Source: Luteococcus sp043424415
GTDB lineage: Bacteria > Actinomycetota > Actinomycetes > Propionibacteriales > Propionibacteriaceae
Length of the DNA stretch: 16,752 nucleotides
Direction of reading: 5' to 3'
Assembly (NCBI RefSeq): GCF_043424415.1
Contig: NZ_JBHWOO010000272.1
Location: 1-16,752, forward strand
Positions 1-7,110 of this stretch are shown piece after piece. The first letter of the stretch is position 1. Every line of letters starts with the position of its first letter. The notes under the pieces were generated by a model. That model saw only the letters and a list, made by a program, of their open reading frames with translations. It was not told where the DNA came from and ran no database searches. The translations under genes were made by a program, and so were the position numbers.

Positions 1-762
1 GCGCAGGCGGGTGCCCAGCGGCATCAGGAAGCTGACCACCTGCACCGGGAAGAAGGTGGCGGAGAAGACGAGGACCAGGGTCCGCACCAGGGCTGCCCCC
101 CAGCCGAGCTGGCGCGGCGCATGCCCCTCGCCGACGGGCACGACGCGCAGGCCCATCAGCTTCTGGCCCAGGGTCGCGCCGAGGAACTTCCAGCACAGCA
201 GCAGGTAGACGAACAGCACGGCGGCCCAGATCCCCTGCAGGGCCGAGGCGTGGTTCATGAACTCGGCATTGGTGACCATCACTGGATCGATGCTGGTGTT
301 GCCAGCCCGGGCCTGGGCCATGACCTCGCCGAGGAGGGCCGTGTAGGAGGCCCAGAACTTGCGGGCGAAGTTCCAGCCCAGGGCCGTCGCCACCAGCGAG
401 GTGAGGATCGAGTCAACGATGAAACCGATCGCGCGGCTGGGATAGCCGGCGAAGGGGACGCCGTCGGGCGTGCGATCCGGCCGGCCGGCCTGCTGCACGC
501 CGCCCCACTGCGGCTGCGACGGGTACTGCTGCGGCTGGCCCGCGGGAGCGGCCGGGTCTGCCGGACGCGGCGCGAAGGGGTCCTGGCCCACGGGAACGCC
601 CTGAAGGCCCTGCGCGCTCCACGGGTCCTGTCCCGGGGCGCCGGCGACGGGCGTGGCCGGGCGGGCGGGGCGGGTGTTGTGGGTCCACTGCTGCCCGTCC
701 CAGTAGCGCTCGCGGGCGCCGTCGGCAGGGTCGGGGTACCAGTCCATCGGGGGTGTGCTCAC
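1..762 (-). CDS. RDD family membrane protein with N-terminal DUF2510 domain, 3' end cut by window edge
   Basis: The reading frame stays open from 762 to the window edge (254 codons), so the C-terminus is missing. The first 25 residues carry the DUF2510 signature (WYPDP, then RYWDGQQWT). A Pro/Gln/Gly-rich linker follows to about residue 105. Then come a hydrophobic helix beginning RAIGFIVD, a second around VLFVYLLLCWKFLGA, the RDD-type motif GATLGQKLMGLRVV and a third hydrophobic stretch. RDD proteins are small integral membrane proteins, mostly of unknown function. I chose GTG 762 because it gives a VSTPP-WYPDP start like relatives. ATG 747 is a real alternative, with GAGGTGA 11 bases upstream. 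It lies 42 bases after the MFS gene on the same strand and is probably co-transcribed with it. Confidence 0.85.
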   Translation of the reverse strand, partial: MSTPPMDWYPDPADGARERYWDGQQWTHNTRPARPATPVAGAPGQDPWSAQGLQGVPVGQDPFAPRPADPAAPAGQPQQYPSQPQWGGVQQAGRPDRTPDGVPFAGYPSRAIGFIVDSILTSLVATALGWNFARKFWASYTALLGEVMAQARAGNTSIDPVMVTNAEFMNHASALQGIWAAVLFVYLLLCWKFLGATLGQKLMGLRVVPVGEGHAPRQLGWGAALVRTLVLVFSATFFPVQVVSFLMPLGTRLR

Positions 763-804
763 CTCGCCAGTATCCCATGGCCGTTCAAGCAGCCGGCCGC
801 CTCG

Positions 805-2193
805 TCAGCGTGCGGCCTCGTTGGCGACGGGTCCGATCCGCCAGCCGGCCAGGATGGCGATGCAGCAGCAGGCGGTGGTGGCCACGAAGAGCCAGCCGAA
901 GGCGTGTGCCTCGGCGCCTTGTGGGTGCAGGGAACCGAAGACGGCGCCGGCCAGTCCGGTGATGATCGAGTTGCCGAGGCCCTCAGCGGTCTGCAGCGAG
1001 GACGTGTTGCGGCCCAGGCGCGCCGGACTCGACAGCGTCATCACGGCCAGGGAGGCGCTGGCCACGCCCAGGCCCATGCCGAATCCGGCGATGGTCCAGC
1101 CGATGGCGGCCAGCCACAGGCTTCCCGCGGGATGCCAGGCCTGGAAGGCGATCGTCGCCAGACCGAGCACGGTACAGGCAAGGCCCACCTGGATGATCTG
1201 GTCGCGTCGCAGCCGCAGCCAGGGGCGTGCCTGGACCCAGGACCCCACGGTCCAGCCCACCGAGCCGATGGTCAGCGCCAGGCCCGCCTGGAACAGGCTC
1301 ATCCCGCGCCCCTCCACCAGGGACAGCGGCAGGAAGGCCTCGGTGGCGAAGAAGGCCCCGGACTGGCAGGCGCGGGTCCAGACCACGGCGGACAGTCCAG
1401 GGCTCATCCGCAGGAAGCCGTCGGGCATCAGTCGCGGGACCGAGACCAGCAGCAGGACGACGGCAACCAGGCCCGTCGCGGCACCCGACCAGCCGAGCCA
1501 CTGCCCGGCCACCTGCAGGCCTGCCGCGGAGAGGGCCGCCAGGGCCGCTGCCCACAGCGGCACGGGCGAGGCATCCCCCTCGTCGGGCACGTGGCGGCGG
1601 GACAGTTCCAGCAGCGGTCGCGCCGCCAGGGCTGCCGCGGCCAGCAGCAGCGGCACCAGGGCCCAGAAGACCCAGTGCCAGCCCAGCCGGTGAGTGATGG
1701 CGGCCGCGACGGGTGGCCCGATGAAGGCGGGCATCACCCAGCACATGCTGAACCAGGTCATGATCGCCGCGCGGCGTTCCGCGTCGAAGGCGATGGCCAC
1801 CACCACCATCAGGCACAGGTTCATGGCGCCGCCGCCGATGCCCTGCAGGAAGCGTGCGGTGACCAGAACCCCCATCGTGGGGGCGGCGCCGGCCAGCAGC
1901 AGGCCCGCCAGGAAGACCGTCGTGCCTCCCGCCAGCGGCAGCACCGGGCCGAAGCGGTCAGAGAGCCGCCCGGCCACCGCGGTGGACAGCACCATGCCCA
2001 GGACGAAGAGGGTGAAGGCCCAGGCGTAGAGGTCGACGCTGCCCAGCTCCCGCGCGGCCTGCGGCATGGCGGTGGCCACCGCAACCGACTCGAAGGCGAC
2101 GCAGGCCACGCCGGCGAGCAGTCCCACCATGAGCGCCCGCCGCTGCCCGTCGTCGAGCAGCCGTGGCTCGTCCCGCGCAGCGGCCGTGCCCAT
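805..2193 (-). CDS. MFS transporter, drug:proton antiporter-like
   Basis: This 462-residue protein has about 12 hydrophobic segments, which suits a major facilitator superfamily exporter in the cytoplasmic membrane. The loop after helix 2 carries MFS motif A (GRLSDRFG, residues 75-82). Helix 4 has an Arg in RFLQGIGGG (about 114-122). Helix 5 has a Gly-Pro-Pro element (about 159-161) resembling the antiporter motif C. The substrate cannot be told. The frame extends to a GTG at 2211, but ATG 2193 is preferred because a strong ribosome site (GGAGGGAGG) ends seven bases before it and would lie inside the coding region if the GTG were used. It is divergent from the DUF3039 gene and is followed 42 bases later by the RDD gene. 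Confidence 0.92.
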   Translation of the reverse strand: MGTAAARDEPRLLDDGQRRALMVGLLAGVACVAFESVAVATAMPQAARELGSVDLYAWAFTLFVLGMVLSTAVAGRLSDRFGPVLPLAGGTTVFLAGLLLAGAAPTMGVLVTARFLQGIGGGAMNLCLMVVVAIAFDAERRAAIMTWFSMCWVMPAFIGPPVAAAITHRLGWHWVFWALVPLLLAAAALAARPLLELSRRHVPDEGDASPVPLWAAALAALSAAGLQVAGQWLGWSGAATGLVAVVLLLVSVPRLMPDGFLRMSPGLSAVVWTRACQSGAFFATEAFLPLSLVEGRGMSLFQAGLALTIGSVGWTVGSWVQARPWLRLRRDQIIQVGLACTVLGLATIAFQAWHPAGSLWLAAIGWTIAGFGMGLGVASASLAVMTLSSPARLGRNTSSLQTAEGLGNSIITGLAGAVFGSLHPQGAEAHAFGWLFVATTACCCIAILAGWRIGPVANEAAR

Positions 2194-2232
2194 CGCGTCG
2201 CCTCCCTCCACCGTCCGACACCTGAGGGGCCG

Positions 2233-2238
2233 AGGTTA
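2233..2238 (-). promoter_or_regulatory. Candidate -10 box for the MFS gene
   Basis: The minus strand reads TAACCT here, which fits the actinobacterial TAnnnT -10 pattern. It predicts a start near 2226 and a leader of about 33 bases that contains the strong ribosome site. No good -35 is seen. Confidence 0.35.
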
Positions 2239-2291
2239 TCGTCTCGCGGCCAGCGAACAGCCCAGCCCTCGTCAGGGAGGGATCGGCTGCC

Positions 2292-2297
2292 TAGAAT
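2292..2297 (+). promoter_or_regulatory. -10 box giving a leaderless or near-leaderless DUF3039 transcript
   Basis: TAGAAT matches TAnnnT and ends seven bases before the ATG at 2305. The predicted transcription start is 2304 or 2305. The bases before the ATG contain no Shine-Dalgarno sequence, which agrees with leaderless initiation. Confidence 0.55.
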
Positions 2298-2304
2298 CGA
2301 AGCC

Positions 2305-2568
2305 ATGAGTCAACAGCTGGCACCAGGTTCGCAGACGGTCATCGACGAGCGCACGCAGGACATGGAGGCTGGTGACCAGGAACGCTTCAGTCACTACGTG
2401 CCCAAGGCGAAGCTCACCGAGGCGATGGTGATGGGCACTCCGGTGGTCGCGCTGTGCGGCAAGGTCTGGGTGCCCAGCCGCAACCCGGAGAAGTTCCCCG
2501 TCTGCCCTGAGTGCAAGGAGGTCTGGGAGAGCTTCAACGACCCGGGCCGCAAGGACCCCGACGCCTGA
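2305..2568 (+). CDS. DUF3039 domain-containing small protein
   Basis: An 87-residue protein recognisable as DUF3039 from HYVPKAKLTEA (about 30-40), then ALCGKVWVPSRNPEKFPVCP with CxxC at the end. A Cys near residue 50 plus the CPEC pair suggests a small metal-binding knuckle. The family is widespread in Actinobacteria and its function is unknown. A much longer frame runs into this one from position 121, but that upstream part is the antisense shadow of the RDD and MFS genes. The ATG at 2305 is supported by the -10 box seven bases upstream. The gene ends three bases from the end of the convergent C39-like gene. Confidence 0.88.
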   Translation: MSQQLAPGSQTVIDERTQDMEAGDQERFSHYVPKAKLTEAMVMGTPVVALCGKVWVPSRNPEKFPVCPECKEVWESFNDPGRKDPDA

Positions 2569-2571
2569 GCC

Positions 2572-3849
2572 TCACCAGGCCGCCCCGGCTGGGCGGGGCG
2601 GCAGGGCGTGACCCTTGGGGTGGAGCACACAACTGGTGCCGCCGGTGCGCCCCCAAGCCGACTCGAACTGCGCTCGGTCATAGGTGCGCCGCACCAGCGC
2701 GTTGGAGGCTTTCATCTGTGAGGCCGGGTCGTTGACCAGCACATTGCCGCGAGCGTCGAAGCCCCGCAGCACCATGAGGTGTCCGTTGGTGCCGAAGCCG
2801 GCGCCGGTGAGCTGGCTGCTGGAGAAGCTGGTGGACACGATCAGCGGGATTCCGGCCTTGATGAACAGCTCGGCCTCGGTCAGGCTGCGCAGCCGCGTGA
2901 CGAATCCGGCCAGGCCGCGGGCCGAGGCGTAGGCGACGTTGAAGGGCCAGTTGCCGGTGCCCTGGTAGGCGGCATCCCACACGCCGCGAACCACCTGCTC
3001 CACCTGCGGGTCGATGTGCGGCGTGGGACGCACCCAGGCCGTCTCGGCGCTGCTGGCGCCTGCGCCCCAGTGGTCCAGGACCATGGCGGTCGAGGTCGGG
3101 GAGCACCAGGCCTCTCCCCCGCCATTCCAGGCCGGGTAGTGACCGATGTGCATCATCTGGCTGTAGGCCGGCACGTCGAGCGCGAGGCCGCGCGCCACGC
3201 CCACCGGGCTGACCAGAGTGCTGGACTGCGCGGCGGTGGAGCCCACCACGGCCAGCTGGGAGATGATCGGCATGGCCGTCGTGCCGGCAGTGCGCAGCAG
3301 CTCGAGGCGCGCCTGGACATGCGTGAAGTGGGCGCTGGTGCGGGCTCGCAGGGTGTCAGTGGAGACAACGGCGAGGCTGTCGTACTGGCCGTTGACCGAG
3401 GTGCGGGCGGGGCTGGTGGCATTCGCGCTGGAGGAACCCCACAGGCCCACCACGAACCATTTGGTCCAGGTGCCCGCGGCGGTGCGGGCGCGCAGCTGGA
3501 TGCGCACGGCGCTGCCGGGCTGGGTGCTGGCATTCCAGGAGCAGACCAGGTCGCGGGCGCTGATTCCCACTGCCGTGACCGGTCCGGTCCAGCTGGCGAC
3601 CCCTTGAGTGAGAGTGCGACCGGCGTGCGGGTCACGGTAGGTGGTGCTACGGCGTGCTGCGCTGAGGTAGAGGCCCTGGCTGGAGACCCTGGTGCCGTCG
3701 TGGCTGCCCAGGCCCCAACCGGCGCCGGACCAGCGAACCAGACGGCCCTGGCGGGTGGTGGCGGCCTGGGCAGTGCCGGCGGCCGTGGTGAGGGAGGCGG
3801 CTGCCGTCGCGGGGGCGGCGGCGAGCAGGGTGCGTCGGGAAAGGTGCAT
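2572..3849 (-). CDS. Tat-exported C39-like cysteine peptidase
   Basis: A 425-residue protein. The N-terminus SRRTLLAAAP (residues 4-13) is a twin-arginine signal, with a likely cleavage after AQA near residue 29. Residues about 31-215 form a Trp/Thr-rich, probably beta-strand domain I cannot name. The C-terminal half (about 224-412) matches the peptidase C39-like family: Cys249 in EAWCSPTSTA, His357 in GTNGHLMVLRGF and Asp374 in VNDPAS form a plausible catalytic triad. The protein should act outside the membrane as a peptidase or amidase of unknown substrate. It is the last gene of the aroQ operon (42 bases after aroQ). The ribosome site before ATG 3849 is weak, so translation may depend on the upstream genes. 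Confidence 0.88.
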   Translation of the reverse strand: MHLSRRTLLAAAPATAAASLTTAAGTAQAATTRQGRLVRWSGAGWGLGSHDGTRVSSQGLYLSAARRSTTYRDPHAGRTLTQGVASWTGPVTAVGISARDLVCSWNASTQPGSAVRIQLRARTAAGTWTKWFVVGLWGSSSANATSPARTSVNGQYDSLAVVSTDTLRARTSAHFTHVQARLELLRTAGTTAMPIISQLAVVGSTAAQSSTLVSPVGVARGLALDVPAYSQMMHIGHYPAWNGGGEAWCSPTSTAMVLDHWGAGASSAETAWVRPTPHIDPQVEQVVRGVWDAAYQGTGNWPFNVAYASARGLAGFVTRLRSLTEAELFIKAGIPLIVSTSFSSSQLTGAGFGTNGHLMVLRGFDARGNVLVNDPASQMKASNALVRRTYDRAQFESAWGRTGGTSCVLHPKGHALPPRPAGAAW

Positions 3850-3891
3850 GACGACCAGTTTTCATCACGATCGTCATAATCGAGAAATCGG

Positions 3892-4332
3892 TCAGCTGGT
3901 GGCTGCGAGGTGGCGCAACGCGAGCTCGTAGCCGGCCAGGCCGAAGCCTGCCAGCACCGCCTCGGCATGGGGGCTGACCACGCTGTGGCGACGGAACTCC
4001 TCACGGGCGTGCACATTGCTGATGTGCACCTCCACCACGCGAGGCACCTGCACCACGGCATCGGCCAGCGCGATCGAATAGTGGGTCCAGGCGGCAGGAT
4101 TGAGCACCACCAACACGCCGGCATCGGCGGCCTCGTGCAGCCACTGGACCATCTCTCCCTCGAAGTCGGTCTGGCGCACCTCCACGTCCAGACCCAGGCT
4201 CTCCCCCACCACGACCAGACGTTCAGCCAGCTGCGCGTGGGTGGTGGAGCCGTAGACCTCGGGCTGGCGACGGCCCAGCCGGCCCAGGTTGACGCCGTTG
4301 AGGACCAGCACCCCGGTCAGTTCATCGCTCAT
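3892..4332 (-). CDS. aroQ: Type II 3-dehydroquinate dehydratase
   Basis: AroQ dehydrates 3-dehydroquinate to 3-dehydroshikimate in the shikimate pathway, as a cytoplasmic dodecamer in this family. The 146 residues match the usual length. Residues equivalent to the M. tuberculosis active site are all present: Arg22 and Tyr27 in the lid (GRRQPEVYG), Asn78, His84 (AWTHYS), His103 (EVHISN), Arg110 and Arg114 (HAREEFRRHS). The usual NGPNL motif reads NGVNL here (Val14), a mild substitution. ATG 4332 has a perfect GGAGGAG site five bases upstream and overlaps the SIS gene stop by four bases (ATGA), so the two are translationally coupled. Other shikimate genes are not in the window. Confidence 0.97.
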   Translation of the reverse strand: MSDELTGVLVLNGVNLGRLGRRQPEVYGSTTHAQLAERLVVVGESLGLDVEVRQTDFEGEMVQWLHEAADAGVLVVLNPAAWTHYSIALADAVVQVPRVVEVHISNVHAREEFRRHSVVSPHAEAVLAGFGLAGYELALRHLAATS

Positions 4333-5372
4333 CGGGACTCCTCCAGCCCCAACTGCAGGTACTGGGCGGCATAGCGGCCCTGCTGCAGCAGCTGGACATA
4401 GCGCTCGAAGACGGTCGACCCGTCGGCACCCGGGCCGTCACCACCGGAGTGGATGGTGCACACCCGCACCCCGTGCGACTCGGCCGAAGCCAGCAGGCGG
4501 CCTCGTTCGGCGCGCACCCGCTGGTCGGTGCTGCCGTCGTCGACGACGACCAGCACGCACGGCAGCTGATGACCCTCGTCGTCGAAGGGGTCCCGGAAGA
4601 CATCGGCCGGCTGGCAGGCCTCGACCACCGGCAGCAGCGCATCGGCGTCGGCACTCAGGGCAGGGCGGCCGCTGGCATGGCGCAGCGCCTCCGCGATCCG
4701 CCGGGCAGCACGGGCGGCCAGCACGCTGCCGCCCCAGACCAGTGGCTGCGCATCGCCCAAGGCCAGCGCCAGCTCCTTGGCGGGGTTCTCGGCCAGGTTG
4801 CGGTGCGGTGAGCAGGCCTCCGCGACGCGGTCGGCGCAGGCGGCGATCCGCTCCGGGTCGACGCCAGGCCCCAGGCCCAGGTCGTGCAGCACGTCGAGCA
4901 CCACCGCGACACTCGCCAGCGGGTCGTCGTCGACGGTGGGCACCAGCAGGGTGCTGCGGCCGGCGGCACGCTCGGCGATCGGCGAGCCAGGAGCGGCAGC
5001 CACCATGACGGCCGCACCACGGCGCACGGCCTCGGTGACGGCGCCGATGAGCCAGGCGTCGCTGCCGCCGCTGGCCAGCACCACCACCAGGTCGAGCGGT
5101 CCGACCCAGGCGGGAAGGCCCTCCAGCTGCCAGGCCACGAAGGGCACGGGGCAGACAGGCTCCAGCACGGCCCGCACCAGGCGGGCCTCCGCACCCAGCG
5201 CCAGGACACCACGCGGACGGTCCAGTCCCAGCTGCTGCGCGCCCGACGGGGCCGCAGCCCCGGCGAGCATGCGCACTCGGGCCCCCGCGCCGGCCAGCCG
5301 GCGCAACTGTTCATCAATGCCGTCCAGGGCCTCGGGGTCGTCGAGGCGTGAGTCGTCGAAGTCGATGGTCAT
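4329..5372 (-). CDS. SIS domain protein related to phosphoglucose/phosphomannose isomerase (Rv3256c-like)
   Basis: A 347-residue protein with two SIS-type halves. The first contains LDLVVVLASGGSDAW (about 93-107), a variant of the Ser-rich sugar-phosphate-binding loop. The second begins around NPAKELALALG (196-206) and QPLVWGGS. The family includes bifunctional phosphoglucose/phosphomannose isomerases, but the catalytic NE...NHNE segment expected after the second helix is replaced by SADADALLPVVEAC (240-253). Isomerase activity is therefore doubtful; sugar-phosphate binding is the safer reading. ATG 5372 was chosen because the frame upstream of it is only the shadow of Trm112, and a GAGGGG site lies 12 bases before it. 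It overlaps aroQ and follows Trm112 by 34 bases. Confidence 0.85.
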   Translation of the reverse strand: MTIDFDDSRLDDPEALDGIDEQLRRLAGAGARVRMLAGAAAPSGAQQLGLDRPRGVLALGAEARLVRAVLEPVCPVPFVAWQLEGLPAWVGPLDLVVVLASGGSDAWLIGAVTEAVRRGAAVMVAAAPGSPIAERAAGRSTLLVPTVDDDPLASVAVVLDVLHDLGLGPGVDPERIAACADRVAEACSPHRNLAENPAKELALALGDAQPLVWGGSVLAARAARRIAEALRHASGRPALSADADALLPVVEACQPADVFRDPFDDEGHQLPCVLVVVDDGSTDQRVRAERGRLLASAESHGVRVCTIHSGGDGPGADGSTVFERYVQLLQQGRYAAQYLQLGLEESR

Positions 5373-5406
5373 CGGCCGGTGGTCCCCTCGCTCACGGTGC
5401 GACGGC

Positions 5407-5601
5407 TCACAGGGCGGAGGTCTTGCGGGCCTCGTCGACCAGCAGGACGGGGATCCCGTCGCGCACGGGGAAGGCCAGGCCGCAGGACCGGCTGGTGCAC
5501 TGCAGCTCGTGGGTGTCGTAATCGACCGCGAACTTGCTGTGGCAGGCCGGGCAGGCCGCGATCTCCAGGAAGGTGGGCGAGAGCTCCATCTGGTCGGGCA
5601 T
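5407..5601 (-). CDS. Trm112 family zinc-binding protein
   Basis: A 64-residue protein with four cysteines (C17, C20, C35, C40) and the ending FPVRDGIPVLLVDEAR typical of the Trm112/YcaR family. In eukaryotes Trm112 activates methyltransferases. The bacterial proteins are small zinc-ribbon-like partners whose target is mostly unknown. ATG 5601 has GAGGAG seven bases upstream. It sits between the phosphomannomutase homologue and the SIS gene, an arrangement conserved in Actinobacteria. Confidence 0.92.
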   Translation of the reverse strand: MPDQMELSPTFLEIAACPACHSKFAVDYDTHELQCTSRSCGLAFPVRDGIPVLLVDEARKTSAL

Positions 5602-5650
5602 TGGCTACTCCTCAAGCGGTGCCGGCCCACCGGTGCGGGCCGTGGAGCCC

Positions 5651-5656
5651 AGTCTA
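5651..5656 (-). promoter_or_regulatory. Candidate internal -10 box before Trm112
   Basis: The minus strand reads TAGACT in the 71-base gap between the phosphomannomutase homologue and Trm112. It predicts a start near 5644. The same gap holds the palindrome CACCGGTG flanked by offset GGCC/GGGCC arms. Evidence is the motif alone. Confidence 0.3.
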
Positions 5657-5672
5657 GGGTGCCCGGCCGGGC

Positions 5673-7067
5673 TCAGGCCGCCACCATGTGGTGCTCGCGC
5701 ACGATCGAGCACAGGTCGTCGCGCACCGCCTCCATCACCGCCGGGTCGTCGGCCTCGACGGCCAGCCGCACCCACTGGCACTCCTCGTCCTGGGTGAGGC
5801 TGGCCCACCAGCTGCCGCGTCCGGTGACGATCCCGCGCAGCACCAGGCCCTCGCCGGGCTCACAGGACAGCACGTGGTGGCGGAAGCCGTGCTCCACCGC
5901 GCGCAGCGCCCCCGACGGGTCGGGTGAGGACAGGGTGAGCTCACCGGAGCAGCAGTGGCGTCCCACCGCCTCGGCCAGGCTCGACAGGGTCCTGCCCTGC
6001 TGCCCGACCAGGGCGACGGCCGCCAGGGCGGTCAGCAACCCAGAGCTGGCGCCGTAGAGGTCGCGCACGTGCCAGTGGCCGTCGTGCTCCAGGCCCAGGA
6101 CGGCGTCGTGGATGGCCATGGTGCGCGAGACGTGGTGCTCGCCGACCGGGCACACGCGCAGGGTGCAGCCGAGTCCCAGAACCACCTCACTGACGTCATT
6201 GCCCATCAGGGTGTCCACCACCACGGGTCCACGGCGCCCGGCCAGCAGCACCGGGGCCAGCAGTGCGGCCACCGTCCCGGGACCCACCTGCTCGCCGCAC
6301 TCGTCGAGCACGGCGCAGCGCGAGGCGTCGGCATCCAGCACGACGGCCAGGTCGGCTGCGTTGTCGAGCACGGCGCGGCGGGCCTGCTGCAGCCGGCCCG
6401 CCTCGAGGGCGCCGTTGTCGTGTTCGTCGAGGGGATGGTTCACCTGCACCAGGCGCAGCCCGGGCAGGCGCAGCAGGCCCGGGGCCAGGTGGGCTGCCAC
6501 GCCATTGCCGGAGTCGAGCACGACGGTCAGCGGACGCAGCCGCCGCAGCCCCACCAGGCTGCGCAGGTGGGCGATGTAGTCGGCGCGGGTGTCGTCACTG
6601 CTGGTGGTGCCGTGGGTGGCCTTGCGGCCCTTGGCCATGATCCGCCCGCTCAGGGAGGCCACGTCGATGCGAGCCGCCTCGTTGATGATGCGCTGGCGCA
6701 GGGCCTGGTCCGGACGCACCGTCCCGAGGAACTGCAGGCCGTTGGAGCGGGCGCCGACCGAACCGAGGCCGATGTGCACCCCGGGCACCTCGAGCACGCC
6801 CGCGGTGTAGGAGGTCTGGTCGAGGCTGGTCAGCCCCAGGTCGACGATGTCGGCGCCGCGGCTGGCGGCCCCACGCACGAAGGCGGCGGCAAGTTCACGG
6901 CCCTGCGTACGAAGGTCGTGGCCCACGACGATGGTCGTGCCCTGGAGTTCGCACAGGGCGACGTAGGCGGCGCCGAGCACCCGGGCACCGTAGAGGTCCC
7001 ACTGGGGGTCCATCCCCCCGATCCGGCCCCTGATTCCCCGGGCTGAACCCATGTGTCGACTGATCAT
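5673..7067 (-). CDS. Phosphomannomutase/phosphoglucomutase homologue with degenerate active-site loops (Rv3257c-like)
   Basis: The 464-residue protein aligns along the alpha-D-phosphohexomutase fold: VVGHDLRTQG (48-57), the Ser-loop region (100-112), VVLDSGNG (182-189), the metal loop (244-257), PVGEHHVSR (307-315), the sugar loop (326-343) and the C-terminal phosphate domain (about 405-458). The catalytic elements are altered. TASHNP is replaced by LGSVGARSNG. The metal loop is DADASR instead of DGDADR. The Lys before VG is Pro. GEHSAHYYF reads LEHDGHWHV. The C-terminal RxSxTE is ASLTQDEE. The frame is intact, which suggests a maintained non-catalytic protein. ATG 7067 is favoured by GGGGA six bases upstream; 7073 and 7052 are alternatives. 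The frame extends to 7985, but that part is a shadow of other genes. Confidence 0.85.
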   Translation of the reverse strand: MISRHMGSARGIRGRIGGMDPQWDLYGARVLGAAYVALCELQGTTIVVGHDLRTQGRELAAAFVRGAASRGADIVDLGLTSLDQTSYTAGVLEVPGVHIGLGSVGARSNGLQFLGTVRPDQALRQRIINEAARIDVASLSGRIMAKGRKATHGTTSSDDTRADYIAHLRSLVGLRRLRPLTVVLDSGNGVAAHLAPGLLRLPGLRLVQVNHPLDEHDNGALEAGRLQQARRAVLDNAADLAVVLDADASRCAVLDECGEQVGPGTVAALLAPVLLAGRRGPVVVDTLMGNDVSEVVLGLGCTLRVCPVGEHHVSRTMAIHDAVLGLEHDGHWHVRDLYGASSGLLTALAAVALVGQQGRTLSSLAEAVGRHCCSGELTLSSPDPSGALRAVEHGFRHHVLSCEPGEGLVLRGIVTGRGSWWASLTQDEECQWVRLAVEADDPAVMEAVRDDLCSIVREHHMVAA

Positions 7068-7073
7068 GTCCAT

Positions 7074-7094
7074 TCCCCGATTGACTGTCGGGGA
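7074..7094 (-). promoter_or_regulatory. Perfect inverted repeat containing the ribosome site of the phosphomannomutase homologue
   Basis: Arms TCCCCGA (7074-7080) and TCGGGGA (7088-7094) are perfectly complementary across a 7-base loop. On the minus-strand RNA the second arm supplies the GGGGA ribosome site, six bases before ATG 7067. The structure can hide that site or, as DNA, act as an operator next to the -10 box at 7096-7101. Confidence 0.5.
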
Positions 7095-7095
7095 C

Positions 7096-7101
7096 AATCT
7101 A
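7096..7101 (-). promoter_or_regulatory. Candidate internal -10 box for the phosphomannomutase homologue
   Basis: The minus strand reads TAGATT, nine bases after the DUF3499 stop. It would start transcription near 7089, inside the first arm of the adjacent inverted repeat. No clear -35 is visible. Confidence 0.35.
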
Positions 7102-7110
7102 GCCGCAAGC

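Noticed and set aside
121..2568. 815-residue plus-strand frame
   Set aside because: Only its last 87 codons (DUF3039) look real; the rest is the antisense shadow of the RDD and MFS genes with Gly/Arg/Gln-rich, motif-free translation.
3856..3880. Near-palindrome around ACGATCGT upstream of the C39-like gene
   Set aside because: Only eight central bases are perfect and it lies within an operon gap; too short to call an operator.
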